This document shows positions 12,148-21,564 of a stretch of 64,000 nt of DNA, piece by piece. The position numbers and the translations under genes were made by a program. Under the pieces are notes generated by a model that was given only the letters and a program-made list of their open reading frames with translations, had not been told where the DNA came from and made no database searches. The DNA is from Cotesia glomerata (Eukaryota; Arthropoda; Insecta; Hymenoptera; Braconidae). Location of the stretch: assembly GCF_020080835.1 (NCBI RefSeq), contig NC_058159.1:14447101-14511100 (forward strand), written 5' to 3'. How positions within the stretch are numbered: the stretch's first letter is position 1; every line of letters begins with the position of its first letter.

Positions 12148-12328
12148 GCCACCATCTCCATTGCCATCTCACAATGGCTTCCAAGAGTCAGGATTTAATA
12201 CGAGTTTTGATGCTGGATCAATGGATAGTCGGTCAACCGCAAAAAGTTTTGATTGTTCAAGATATGATGATGAGCATAAGTTAATCGCCAAATATGCTCA
12301 TCGATTAGCCCAGGAAACTAAAACAGTG
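12148..12328 (+). CDS. Candidate host exon, dystrobrevin-like
   Basis: TTTGTTCTTCAG is a strong splice acceptor and CAGTG|GTATGG a plausible donor. The 181-bp exon between them is open in one frame. It reads PPSPLPSHNGFQESGF...SRYDDEHKLIAKYAHRLAQE. The block DDEHKLIAKYAHRLA closely resembles the segment between the ZZ finger and the coiled coil of dystrobrevins ('DEHRLIARYAARLA'), and more loosely dystrophins. Dystrobrevin is a cytoplasmic protein of the dystrophin-glycoprotein complex at the cell membrane. Codon usage is less AT-driven than the surrounding DNA. No neighbouring exon of the same gene is seen, so the flanks would be large introns full of TEs. The identification is from memory of the family. 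Confidence 0.5.
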
Positions 12329-12631
12329 GTATGGTTACAAAAATGTCAATAGCTTCCAGAAAATAGTTTATTATGGTATTGTAAGCTCGTTGCAGTGAAC
12401 TTGGAAGTATTGGCTAGATAGAAAAAATTACTGTACAATTAGAATAAATCAGTTATTACTATGTGATTTTCTTCCGGAGAAATCACAACTTTAGTTACGA
12501 TTTTCAATTACACGTTTCAATTACTCTAGTATAGCTTTTGGGTGAAACTCCCTCGTGAACTGAAGTGTGTACTTAGTGCTTTGACACTTCATTAAGCTCA
12601 GATGGTCTATTCACGATATGGTTCCGTCACA
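12329..12631. other. Non-coding, probable intron
   Basis: No ORF or repeat recognised. Confidence 0.4.
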
Positions 12632-12834
12632 AGTAAACCGCAGACAATTTAACCGTGAGATAGTATTGTTATATCCTTCTTTCTACAACCGGTTGACGTG
12701 TCGTTGGTTAAATTGTTATCAGGTTGAACTATCGTTCGGTTAAAATGTCTTCGGATGAAATGTCTTTCAGTTAAAGTATCGTCGGTTGATATGTCGCTGT
12801 AAAACTGTCACGGTTGTATTGTCTGCGGTTTACT
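12632..12834. mobile_element. MITE with terminal inverted repeats and internal short repeats
   Basis: About 203 bp. The ends are AGTAAACCGCAGACAAT and its inverted complement ATTGTCTGCGGTTTACT. Inside are several degenerate repeats of about 21 nt with the core CGGTTaAAaTGTC, for example at 12690-12800. Non-coding. The superfamily is not known to me. Confidence 0.75.
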
Positions 12835-13264
12835 AGTTGCAGCACCTCACGATATATTTGTGATGTACACACAGTATATCAACTATGCAAAAGTCGTATG
12901 CTTATGGCCGTTATAAGACCAATTTGGACCACTATTTCAACGCTGAACTTGGGACTTTCTCAGTTTTTCCAGAATTATCACACTCAACAGATGGGTAGAA
13001 TCCTTAGCAGTTTCACCGTCATGGTTAAAGTAGAGTCGATTCACAATGAATTGTTCGTCAATGATTTGTTTATACTAAGTAATTTGACAAGGAATATTAC
13101 GTAACTTAATGAAAGATTGTTTGTTGACGAATAACGAAAACTTCATCTATAACTACAAGTTTGTTGACTCTGAATACACCTAATAAAGATACAAGAATAA
13201 CCAACTTATGACTAGTGCCTAACCGCTGAACTTACAGCGATTTTAGCAAAATTTGACCTAAAAT
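12835..13264. other. Non-coding stretch next to terminal exon
   Basis: The only long frame here (12814-13104, +) has no recognisable motif and starts inside the MITE, so I do not call it. This may include the 3' UTR of the minus-strand exon. Confidence 0.35.
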
Positions 13265-13542
13265 TTATTTACTTAGAACTAGCTTATGACAGTTAATTCG
13301 CTCTGTGATTATTAGTCCAGGAGGAATCGGCGCATGAGTACCGAAAACTATTCCACCTTGATTTTTATATACGATCCTCTTTGAATTATCCTCCTGATGA
13401 TATAAATGCACATCGCCATAAAAAAAACCCCGTGTCATAGTGTCTATACCGAAATTGATTAACCAATTCCAGGGAGTTGTTATTGGAACGAAGTTCCTTA
13501 CGGCAGGCGTGGAGGAGATAGGGATTTTGCTGCGCGTCCGAA
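13265..13542 (-). CDS. Candidate host gene, last coding exon, unknown family
   Basis: On the minus strand CATTTTTTTCAG is a strong acceptor. It is followed by an open frame of about 92 codons ending in TAA (13265-13267). The protein piece reads SKIPISSTPAVRNFVPITTP...WNWLINFGIDTMTRG...FYGDVHLYHQED...GGIVFGTHAPIPPGLIITER. It is rich in Trp, Gly, Pro and aromatics and looks like a folded extracellular or enzyme domain, with no low-complexity bias and no stop. I do not recognise the family. It lies 0.9 kb from the dystrobrevin-like exon on the other strand, so the two belong to different genes. The upstream intron holds the 450-bp MITE. I am fairly sure it is, or recently was, protein-coding. 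Confidence 0.5.
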
Positions 13543-13603
13543 CTGAAAAAAATGTGAGACTAAAATCGGAAGAAAAATATATAACAGAAGTGCTATAGTC
13601 GTA

Positions 13604-14053
13604 TACAGAGTGTCCCAGAAGTAACGGACGCCATTGCAGCATCTGATAAACAAAATAATTCTGAGACGAAAAGTCCTTAGCCATTTTTTAATCAGACGCA
13701 TATATAATTAATTATTAATTAAAATAACGTCCTTTTATGCGTTAGAGAGAGAGTGCTAGTGTCAAGTCAAGTGCGTTCCAACGAAGACGCTTGCACGTGT
13801 GAATGTGTAAGTAAATATGTGTGACTACGTTAGCTATAGAAACTAGTTAGTCATACAGTTATTTGTGTCTTTGTTTGGCACATACTTTACTGGACACTGG
13901 CGCTCTCTCTCTAACAAATAAAGAGACGTTATTTTTAATTAATAATTAATTATTTATGCGGTTAATTGAAAAATGGCTAAGGACTTTTCGTCTCAGAATT
14001 ATTTTTTTCATCAGATGCTATAATGCCGTCCGTGACTTTTGGGACACCCTGTA
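13604..14053. mobile_element. Tc1/mariner-like MITE with long terminal inverted repeats
   Basis: The ends are TACAGAGTGTCCCAGAAGT and, inverted, TACAGGGTGTCCCAAAAGT, flanked by TA. The inverted repeats run inward about 140 bp, through CTAAGGACTTTTCGTCTCAG and its counterpart, to matching TTAATTAATAATTAATTA blocks. The 170-bp centre is unique and contains GAGAGAGAGCGC-like arms. 'CAGGGTGTCCC' ends are typical of insect mariner-family elements. No transposase. Confidence 0.75.
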
Positions 14054-15295
14054 TACAAGCGAATAGTGTATAATACCTTTCTGTTTCTCCCTCTTTCTTT
14101 ACGTTCTCTCACCCCTTCTCTTTCTGATCCCACTCCGCCTCACCAATGCATAGTATATACTCATAAATTCATGTGCAAGCAACGCGCATGCCGTCATTTT
14201 TTCTTTATTGCACGCCTCATAGCGGGAGACGTGTGGAGTTGTGCTTTATATCCGACTCGTCAAGGTTAAGCAATTTCGTGATCTTCAAATGCCTCTATCA
14301 CAACCACATTGTACTTATACAACAATATAAGTAGATGTACACCGGGAAAACACTTGAATTAAACCATCTTATACTTTTTAAAATCATTTAATGTTACTAT
14401 TTTAAAAAAAAAAAAAAAAAAAAAAAACGTTTCGAAAAAATTTTACGTGGACGTCCTAATGTGACTCTCATTTTGTATGTAGCAATAATTACTCTCAAAC
14501 AAATCGATTTTTCGAGACCAGGCTTTTTTTGATTAGTTAAAGAATTCGATGAACTGGTGCCGTATTTCATATCAAAAGCCTAGTTTACGTATTTTTTTTT
14601 TAATTGAATTTTTATTAAAATTCATTACGATATACACGTACAAAAACAAACGAACTTTTCTTATTTCTCTCACATGAAAACTATGGCGCCACTTGATCAA
14701 AGTAGATTTTTTTCGACTGCGTGCGCATATAACGAGAAAAACGGGCGCTGGTATTTAAAAAAAAAATAAAAAATACTCTGTAAGTAATTGCTTGATTATT
14801 TTTTTTTTTTTTAATTAGACAATTTATTTTTATCTTAAAAAATGAATGAGCTTTATGAGGCGTACACTTTTGGATTTTCCAAACGTTTTCTTTTTCCTTC
14901 TTCCACGACATATATTCGAACTTCTTGTCTAAGCACGTGGCGTATATTCACATTATAAATTCATTTTATTTTTTTTTGCAAATTGTGTTGCTTCTATATT
15001 ATCCGACGGAACTCCGTTCCTACCTGGTGTCCCATGACACCACATCAATTTTTTTTTTTACTTTCCAACCGGACAAATTTTTATTATATTTTTTATTGCA
15101 ATACAAATCAAAAAGAACCAATGACTTTTCACGATAAAGTTAATATTTTTGGAGTCATGAATTTTTGAAGGTTCGAAAAATACGAAATTTGGGTACTTAT
15201 GAACCATAAAAAATACATAATAGAAAAGAATAAAATTTAAAAATACATAGTATATTACATACCTAGGTCAGTGAAACAAGTTATTGAAGAAAAAA
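14054..15295. other. AT-rich non-coding stretch
   Basis: Contains an A-tract (about 14404-14427) and several T-rich runs. The 60-76-codon frames here are Phe/Leu/Lys-rich and unconvincing. No gene or element recognised. Confidence 0.4.
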
Positions 15296-15352
15296 TTATA
15301 AAAACGGTTGACCCTGACGGCCATCCCTGCAACTTCCCGCTAATTCCATACC
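15296..15352 (+). mobile_element. FB repeat, 5' end only
   Basis: AAAACGGTTGACCCTGACGG... through AACTTCCCGCTAATTCC, then an abrupt change to unrelated sequence at 15353. Either it was truncated here or the next element inserted into it. Confidence 0.7.
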
Positions 15353-16157
15353 TTGTAACGTCCACGTTTTCAAAATATAAATATCTAATTTGTCCCCGGC
15401 TCGAAATTTGCTCGCCGGAGTCCAGAGTCATAAACGGGGATCACATTATCAATAACAAAATATAAACAAAACACTTCATTTTAAATAAATCAAAAAAAAA
15501 AGGAAACCTATTTATTGGCCTGATCATATTAATAAACGATATAATCAATATAAGCAAATTAAACAATATAAACAATACATTAGAACACTCTTTTCAACAA
15601 ATATCAAAAGCTTAAGTGATAATATGTACAAACTTTATGTCAATATTCACAATATTCGAACTTAACCCGCACACACCGTTTGTTTTTCCGTTTTCGGTGC
15701 TACCTGGTGGCTAAACTCTGTCTACTACCTTTACAAAGTAGTATTCCTACCGACGGTTACACCCTAAATCGCGGCCCTACTTACCCCTAATCCCGTTTGG
15801 GTGCTTGGAAAGCAACTCTTTCCGGCCCTACTTACCCCTAATCCCGTTTGGGTGCTTGGAAAGCAACCCTTTCCAGCTACGCGGTGGCCAAATTTCCCCC
15901 ATATGGTCAAGTCAGCACTTTCATCCGGTCGGTTCACGATACTTACCTGGGCCTTGGTCAGACTCCAGGTAGAGTATCATCCTCTCGAATTACTTGGTGA
16001 AGAGTATTCAACCGAGTAATTCTCCCGAGAAAGAACTGCTTTTATCGAGCCAAATTTTGGCGTTTATCATTTTTCCCCCAACTCTCTTGTAACGAACCGG
16101 AAGGGTCGTTTTAGACACCTGTCCGGTGCCCTCGAACTAGCATTCAAAAATAATTAT
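15353..16157 (+). repeat. LTR-like unknown sequence with a 51-bp tandem duplication
   Basis: Starts TTGTAACGTCCACG, like the TG-start of many insect Gypsy LTRs, but no clear CA end or primer-binding site is visible. At 15772-15822 and 15823-15873 a 51-bp unit (CGGCCCTACTTACCCC...) is repeated almost perfectly. It is GC-richer than its surroundings. It could be a solo LTR or an unrelated repeat. Confidence 0.35.
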
Positions 16158-16360
16158 TTAATATTTTAATCGTAATATCCTTCATTTTCTATCCATTCGT
16201 CTCGCCAAATTCTAAGTTTTTATTTTTGAAACTCAAATCTTTATTATTTTAATCGTAATTTCCTTCATTCTCTATCCATTCGTTTCGTCAAATTCACAAT
16301 TCTTTATTATTTTAATCGCAATTTCTTTCATTATATATCCATTCGATGATTTTCCATACT
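16158..16360 (+). repeat. Three diverged tandem units of about 60-85 bp
   Basis: The phrase TTATTTTAATCGTAATTTCC...TATCCATTCGT occurs three times (near 16160, 16240 and 16305), with variation. Non-coding. It directly precedes the truncated LINE A. Confidence 0.7.
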
Positions 16361-16384
16361 AAATCTTGTTCGGAACTTAGAATA

Positions 16385-17059
16385 ATTTTCCCAGAAATCA
16401 AGGCCAAGGTAAGCCCTGTCGAGACGGGCGTAGACATAAGGTCTATTAAAAAGACGAAACACGGAAGCGTTCTCCTTGAAATGGCTTGGAAGACCGAAGA
16501 CAGCAAGGCATTCACCGATGCAGTAAGGGCAGCCACTGCAAACATCGGTACAGTCAAAATGCTAACACCAACAACAACGATCGAGATCCTCGACTTAGAT
16601 GAAATCTCTACCGAGAGCGAAGTCCGTGAAGCACTCAAACGTGAATTCACTGACAACCTGGAGGTCAAACGGGTAAATTTGACAAAACCCACACCACGAG
16701 CTAATCGGGCAGCTTTCTGCGAACTAGACGAGCCCAGTGCGATTAAGGCCCTTGACAAGGCCCGTATACGGATCGGTTTGGTGAACTGTCGTATACGCCC
16801 AGTAGTAAAAGTAATACGTTGTTTTAAATGTCTTGGTTATGGACACCAAACACGTCAGTGTGCAGGACCAGACAGAAGCAGGTGCTGCTACAAATGTGGC
16901 GGAGAGAACCACAAGGCCGTAAACTGCACGGAGAAGTTAAAATGCTTCCTTTGTGCTTCAGACAAAGATGCCCAGGATAGTCTATACCATATTTCTGGCA
17001 CTGGAGCGTGTAAGGCATTCCGCAAAGCACTTGCAGAAGCCACGAAAGGTCAGAAATGA
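16385..17059 (+). pseudogene. LINE A copy 2, ORF1 (gag-like), 5'-truncated
   Basis: Starts mid-protein at EIKAKVSPVETGVDI, so the basic N-terminal half is missing. The conserved core (TTTIEILDLDEISTE) and three knuckles (CFKCLGYGHQTRQC, CYKCGGENHKAVNC, CFLC...YHISGTGAC) follow. In the third knuckle the first Cys of 'CHIS' is Tyr, a change absent from copies 1 and 3. The stop overlaps the ORF2 start as ATGA (17056-17059). There is no promoter, and the junction at 16385 is with unrelated tandem repeats. Confidence 0.85.
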
Positions 17060-20054
17060 CACGCATACTACAAGGCAACCTGAATAGGTGCACCTTGGCG
17101 CAAAACCTGCTGCGCAAGCGTGTTTTCGAAGATAAAATTGACGTCTGCTTTATCTGCGAGCAATATCTAAACATCGAAGGTAAAACATGGTTTGCAGACG
17201 AAACGGGCACGGCAGCAATTTGGATTGTGAACACAAAGAACGTTACCGTCAACAACAGCGGAGGTGGAGCAGGTTTTGTCTGGATTCAAATCCCCACAAC
17301 CTACTTCATGAGCGTCTATCTCTCACCTAACGAAGGGATTAGTGTGTTCCGACAGAAACTCGCAAATATAGAAGATGCGGTCACTAAGTTCGACGGCGAA
17401 GTTATCGTAGCTGCAGACTTCAACGCTAAATCGGCTGAGTGGGGCGCTGCTTTCTCCGACACCAGAGGAAACGAGGTCGCTGACGTCGTGGCTAGACTCG
17501 ACCTCATAGTGCTGAACACCGGGAGCACCACGACCTTTAGAAGACCAGGGTACCAAGAATTCATCCTCGACATCTCATTGGCGACTCCAAGGACTGCCAA
17601 CATGATTGAAGACTGGACAGTATCTGAAGAATACAGTGGCAGTGATCACCAGTTTGTGACATTCAGCGTTGGATTGGCATTTGCTCCGGTTTCACAACGC
17701 GACGTTTCTAAGCGGAAGTGAAATGCCAAAAGGCTTGGTCCAGAGGCATTGCAAGCTTCACTCGCACGAAGCTGGTCTATCCTCTAGAACAACCCGACAC
17801 CGGATACCTGCAGTGAGACGGAAAAGGCAGTGCTAAACACGATGAAGGAAATTACTACCGCATATGACGCCTCTATGCCGCGGCTGAAAAACCAGAGCTT
17901 CCACAGGCCGGCGTACTGGTGGTCAGCGGACATAGCAGAACTTCGCAAAATATGCCATCAGCTACGTCGCCGACCAACGAGAGCTACAAAACGCTCCCCA
18001 AGCCAGGACTTGTATTCAAAAGAGTACAAGCAGGCCAAAAAGACGCTAAACCGAGCCATTGAAGCAAGTAAAGCGAAACTGTGGAAAGAGATCTGCAACG
18101 ATCTCGACTATGACCTCTGGGGTAAAGCCTACCAAATTGTCGCCAAACGACTTGGAAAGGCTTTACCAGAGGCACCGAAATCTCCTGCCTTGATGGAGAG
18201 CATTGTAACGGAGCTTTTTCCCAAACATCCACCGCGGGAGAAGAAACACTACACTAAGAACAGCGAAGTAACACCCTTCACAACTAAGGAATTACAAGAC
18301 GCGGCCAAGTCACTCAAAACAGGAAAGGCACCTGGACCTGATGGCATCTCGGCATCGGTGATCAAAACTGTAGCCCTGGAATACCCAGACATACTCCTGA
18401 ACACCTACAACGCATGCTTGGCAACTGGCACGTTTCCCGTGGTCTGGAAACGGCAGAGATTGGTTCTCTTAGACAAAGGTAAGGGAACCCCCATAACACC
18501 TTCGTCGTTTAGACCACTCTGTATGCTGGACATTGCTGGAAAACTGCTCGAGAAGCTCATACAAGGGAGACTTCGCAACGACATAGACCGTGCTGGAGGT
18601 TTTGCCGCAAACCAACACGGCTTCCGGAAAGGACGTTCAACAGTCGGCGCGATCCAGAAAGTCGTAGCGACAGCGAGAGAAGCATGGACTGGTAGCCTCA
18701 AAGCCCGCAAGGTGTGTCTTGTCCTCACGCTAGACATTAGAAATGCCTTTAACAGCGCAAATTGGAGAGATATTTTGGACGCCCTGGAGCACAGATTTGA
18801 CGTGGAGCCGGAGAATCTGGCACTAGTCGACAACTACCTTGACGAGAGAAAGCTGATAGCAGAAGCCACGGAAGGTCCACAAGAATACGCCATAACGGCT
18901 GACGTGCCGCAAGGCTCAATAATGGGGCCCGATCTATGGAACGCGGACTACGACGAGCTTCTGAAAATCCCGTTGCCAAAGCAAGTTGAGCTAACGGGCT
19001 TTGCAGACGACGTCGCGGCCATGATAATAGTAGACAGCGTAGAGGAGGCCGAACTACTCGTTCGGGAAACCATTGATGCTGTCGAGACTTGGCTCGATAA
19101 ACACCACCTGAAATTCGCAAAACACAAAACCGAGATGGTCGTTCTGACTCGCCAAAAATGGTTCCCAAAACCATTTGCTGTGGACATGGGAGGAATATCG
19201 CTAACGTCAACAAGGGCCCTGCGCTATCTGGGGGTAATGATAGACGAGAAACTATCTTTCCGCGAACACCTCGATAGTGCATGCCAGAAAGCCAGCAAGA
19301 CGGTGTCTAGCCTAGCAAGAATTATGACGAATACTATGGGACCAAGAACCAAAAAGAGGAGAGTCCTTCTGGAAGCAGTCCATTCGGTACTGCTTTATGG
19401 AGCGGAAATATGGGCAGATATATTAAAGCAGAAAACCTATCGGCGGAAAATGGCAGCAGTGCAGCGGCGAGGCGCTCTCAGAGTTGCCTGCGCCTACCGC
19501 ACGGTTTCCGAAGCGGCTGTATTGGTCATTGCGGGAGCTGCGCCCATCGACCTATTAGCGTTCGAGAGAGCAAGACTCTACAACGCTAAAATCGGTGGCG
19601 AAAACATGAAGGAGGCAAGAACGAGGATAAAAACGGAAACGCAGCAAGAGTGGCAGGACCGATGGACGTCGGGAGAGAAAGGCAGATGGACAGCGCGACT
19701 TATCCCAAACATCAACGTCTGGCTGTCTCGGAAGCACGGGGACACGGACTGCTTTCAGACCCAGCTACTGACGGGACATGGGCAGTTCAATGCCTATGTC
19801 CCTATCTATTCAAGATGGGTTTGCACAGCACACCAACGTGCAAATACTGTCCAGACAAAATTGACAACGCCGAGCACACGTTTTTCGAGTGTGATCGATG
19901 AAAGGACGATAGAATCTGCACCGAAGAAACAATGGGCACCGCGCTCTCCCCTGAGAGCTTGGTAACCTGCATGATTAAAAAAGAAGAAAACTGGACAGCT
20001 GTAGGAGCCTACGCGCAGCGTCTCTTGAAAGAAAAAATCGCAGAAAGGGATTAG
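17056..20054 (+). pseudogene. LINE A copy 2, ORF2 (endonuclease, RT, C-terminal zinc finger)
   Basis: The most complete ORF2 of family A. The endonuclease has MTRILQGNLNRC, a damaged metal-binding block (VAADFNAKSAEWG, with Gly changed to Ala) and SGSDHQFVTF. In-frame stops follow at 17719-17721 (TGA for the Trp of KRKWN) and 17785-17787 (TAG for Gln). From 17830 the frame is open for 700 codons and carries the RT motifs: SSFRPLCMLDIAGKLLEK, QHGFRKGRSTVGAI, TLDIRNAFNSANW, VPQGSIMGPDLWN and GFADDVAAMI (catalytic FADD). Near 19793 a small duplication (CTATGTCCCTATC) shifts the frame before the C-terminal finger CKYC...AEHTFFEC. The last codons match copy 3 (EKIAERD, stop 20052-20054). The protein would nick target DNA and prime cDNA there. 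Confidence 0.9.
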
Positions 20055-20310
20055 AAACCAGTAATAACAAGAAGTAGGTGTCGTGAGGCACAACATGGAC
20101 TGGATCGAAGTAATGCTAACGCGATCCTGATCCAGTCTTCCCTGTAACATATATAGGGAAACGAAAGAGGAGGATGCTTAGTCGGTATTGTTGCAAAATA
20201 ATATTGTCTTCTGAGTCCGACATACCCAGGCACCAACACCTAGTCCTGGCAACAACACCAAGTCCTGGCATACGTAAACGTATTTTACCTCCTCTATAAA
20301 AAAAAAAAAA
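20055..20310 (+). other. LINE A copy 2, 3' UTR and poly(A)
   Basis: The 3' UTR ends CATACGTAAACGTATTTTACC, a small hairpin (TACGTAAACGTA), then CCTCCTCTATAAAA and poly(A). Shared with the copies ending at 8112 and 34554. The poly(A) meets CACACACA directly. Confidence 0.85.
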
Positions 20311-20311
20311 C

Positions 20312-20346
<35 letters not shown>

Positions 20347-20351
20347 CACAC
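20310..20351. repeat. (CA)n at LINE A copy 2 3' junction
   Basis: About 20 CA units (one CAAA break) between the LINE's poly(A) and FB sequence. Confidence 0.9.
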
Positions 20352-20521
20352 GTACATACCAACATACAGACATACCGACACCATCGTGGGAATAGTCGGA
20401 GAAGCTTCCTAGGACCTCGAAATGTCGAGATCCGATGAAAACTCGATTTTCGAAAAACGGGGTAAAAAAAATAACTTCCTGATTTTTAAAAATTTTCAAT
20501 TTTTTTACCGGGAAGTTAAAA
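20352..20521 (+). mobile_element. FB repeat, 3' terminal fragment
   Basis: FB end blocks from CGTACATACC through GGAGAAGCTTCCTAGGACC to ACCGGGAAGTTAA. Confidence 0.7.
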
Positions 20522-20761
20522 AATACTTTTTTTCCCCTCCAGGCGTAAAGCGGCAACTTCAGCCTCGCTGCGCTAAACAAAGTTGCCGCTTTCCGCCTTC
20601 GTCGGGGAAAAAAATAGTATACACTCCTCGGAAAGTAAATAAGAAAGCCTCATATCACATGCAATTGTTGGCCGAGGCGAAACCGAGACCTTTCTTACTT
20701 TACTTCCCTAGGGGTGTAATATACTATTTTTGAAATTTTGTGTTCATTGAAATTTTGACCG
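20522..20761. mobile_element. Short hairpin repeats, probable MITE at 20607-20742
   Basis: AAAAATAGTATACACTCC...GAAAGTAAATAAGAAA at 20607-20646 pairs with its inverted counterpart at 20694-20736, giving a roughly 135-bp hairpin element. Just before it, GGCGTAAAGCGGCAACTTC and GAAGTTGCCGCTTTCCGCC-like arms form another hairpin (20541-20605). Non-coding. Confidence 0.5.
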
Positions 20762-20988
20762 CCCGGGAAAAAATGATCAGACATGAACAGACATGAGTCT
20801 TCAGGCCTGATTAGTCATGAAAAATGACCATGCCTGATTAGGCATGAATTGACCTGATCAGGCCTGATCAGACATGGCCAGGTCTGAAAGCCCATTTTTA
20901 TTTTTAATGAATTATTTTGCTTAATTTTATGGATATAGTACTTGATAGAGTCTTACGCAATTCTCTATAATGAATTAAAATAAAAAAA
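20762..20988 (+). repeat. Left inverted repeat of a 5.4-kb element (IR-1)
   Basis: Starts CCCGGGAAAAAATGATCAG. The outer half is built of short palindromic repeats around TGATCAGGCCTGATCAG. The inner half (TTATTTTGCTTAATTTTATG...) is unique. Its inverse complement is at 25985-26210 with the same order and only scattered differences. Together they bound 20762-26210. Confidence 0.75.
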
Positions 20989-20992
20989 TTAG

Positions 20993-21103
20993 AAAAAACG
21001 GTAGACCCTGAAGGCCATCCCGGCAACTTCTCGCTAATTCCATATCTAGCTGTTTAAAATTGCACTAATGATGTTTTTGAGCTCCGAGCTAGCAGGAAGT
21101 TAA
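20993..21103 (+). mobile_element. FB repeat, internally deleted miniature
   Basis: Has the FB start (AAAACGGTAGACCCTGAAGG, AACTTCTCGCTAATTCC, one GAGCTCCGAGC) joined directly to an FB end (AGCAGGAAGTTAA) in about 110 bp. The microsatellite and 800 bp around it are absent. Confidence 0.65.
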
Positions 21104-21107
21104 AAAA

Positions 21108-21525
21108 AAAGACCATTTGGCAGCTGAAATAGAAGTAGATTTCGTCATGGATAGAAAAAAAATATAACGAGAATTGTATACACAACTAGGGCTTTTAACT
21201 TCTATGCAATCGAAGATATATATCGACGGAAAAATTTAAAAACCAGTACAATAGCAAATTTCATAATTGGCATAGCGGAATAGGACACAATTTTGAGAGT
21301 TTCAATAAGTTATCCCATTCAAAAGTTATTCGAGTAAGAAAGTGAAGAAATATGAATTTTTATGTTTTTCGAAATTTACAATCCTGGCATTTCTTAATTA
21401 CTTGACCGATTAAGCTCATCTCCGAACTTGACTTCGGTATTTATCTGTAGAATAAGTATGTTGAGTTCGGTAAAGATCTGTTGTAAATTGGCGACGTTCT
21501 TGTGGTGAGAAGCTACGTTATATCG
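21108..21525 (+). repeat. Dispersed repeat D, copy 2
   Basis: Begins AGACCATTTGGCAGC like 7212-7690 and follows it throughout, but lacks about 60 bp of the middle. Non-coding. Confidence 0.7.
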
Positions 21526-21529
21526 TATG

Positions 21530-21564
21530 TATATATATAAGCGAAATACCACTCACTCACTCAC
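21530..21564 (+). mobile_element. Repeat R copy 1, first segment
   Basis: TATATATAAGCGAAATACCACTCACTCA. The same sequence, inverted, is at 58640-58668. R is interrupted here by LINE C and resumes at 23117. Confidence 0.6.

Noticed and set aside
14039..14269. 76-codon frame with Pro/Ser-rich start
   Set aside because: It begins inside a MITE end and shows no motif or splice context.
15772..15873. Telomere-type repeat (ACCCCTAATCCC-like text)
   Set aside because: The insect telomeric unit TTAGG is not repeated. It is a 51-bp duplication that happens to contain CCCTAA.
18405..19282. Long antisense frames opposite LINE ORF2s (also 2856-3143, 3701-4192, 16312-16758, 43158-43742, 48165-48533)
   Set aside because: They are shadows of the RT or ORF1 frames and recur only because the LINE copies do.
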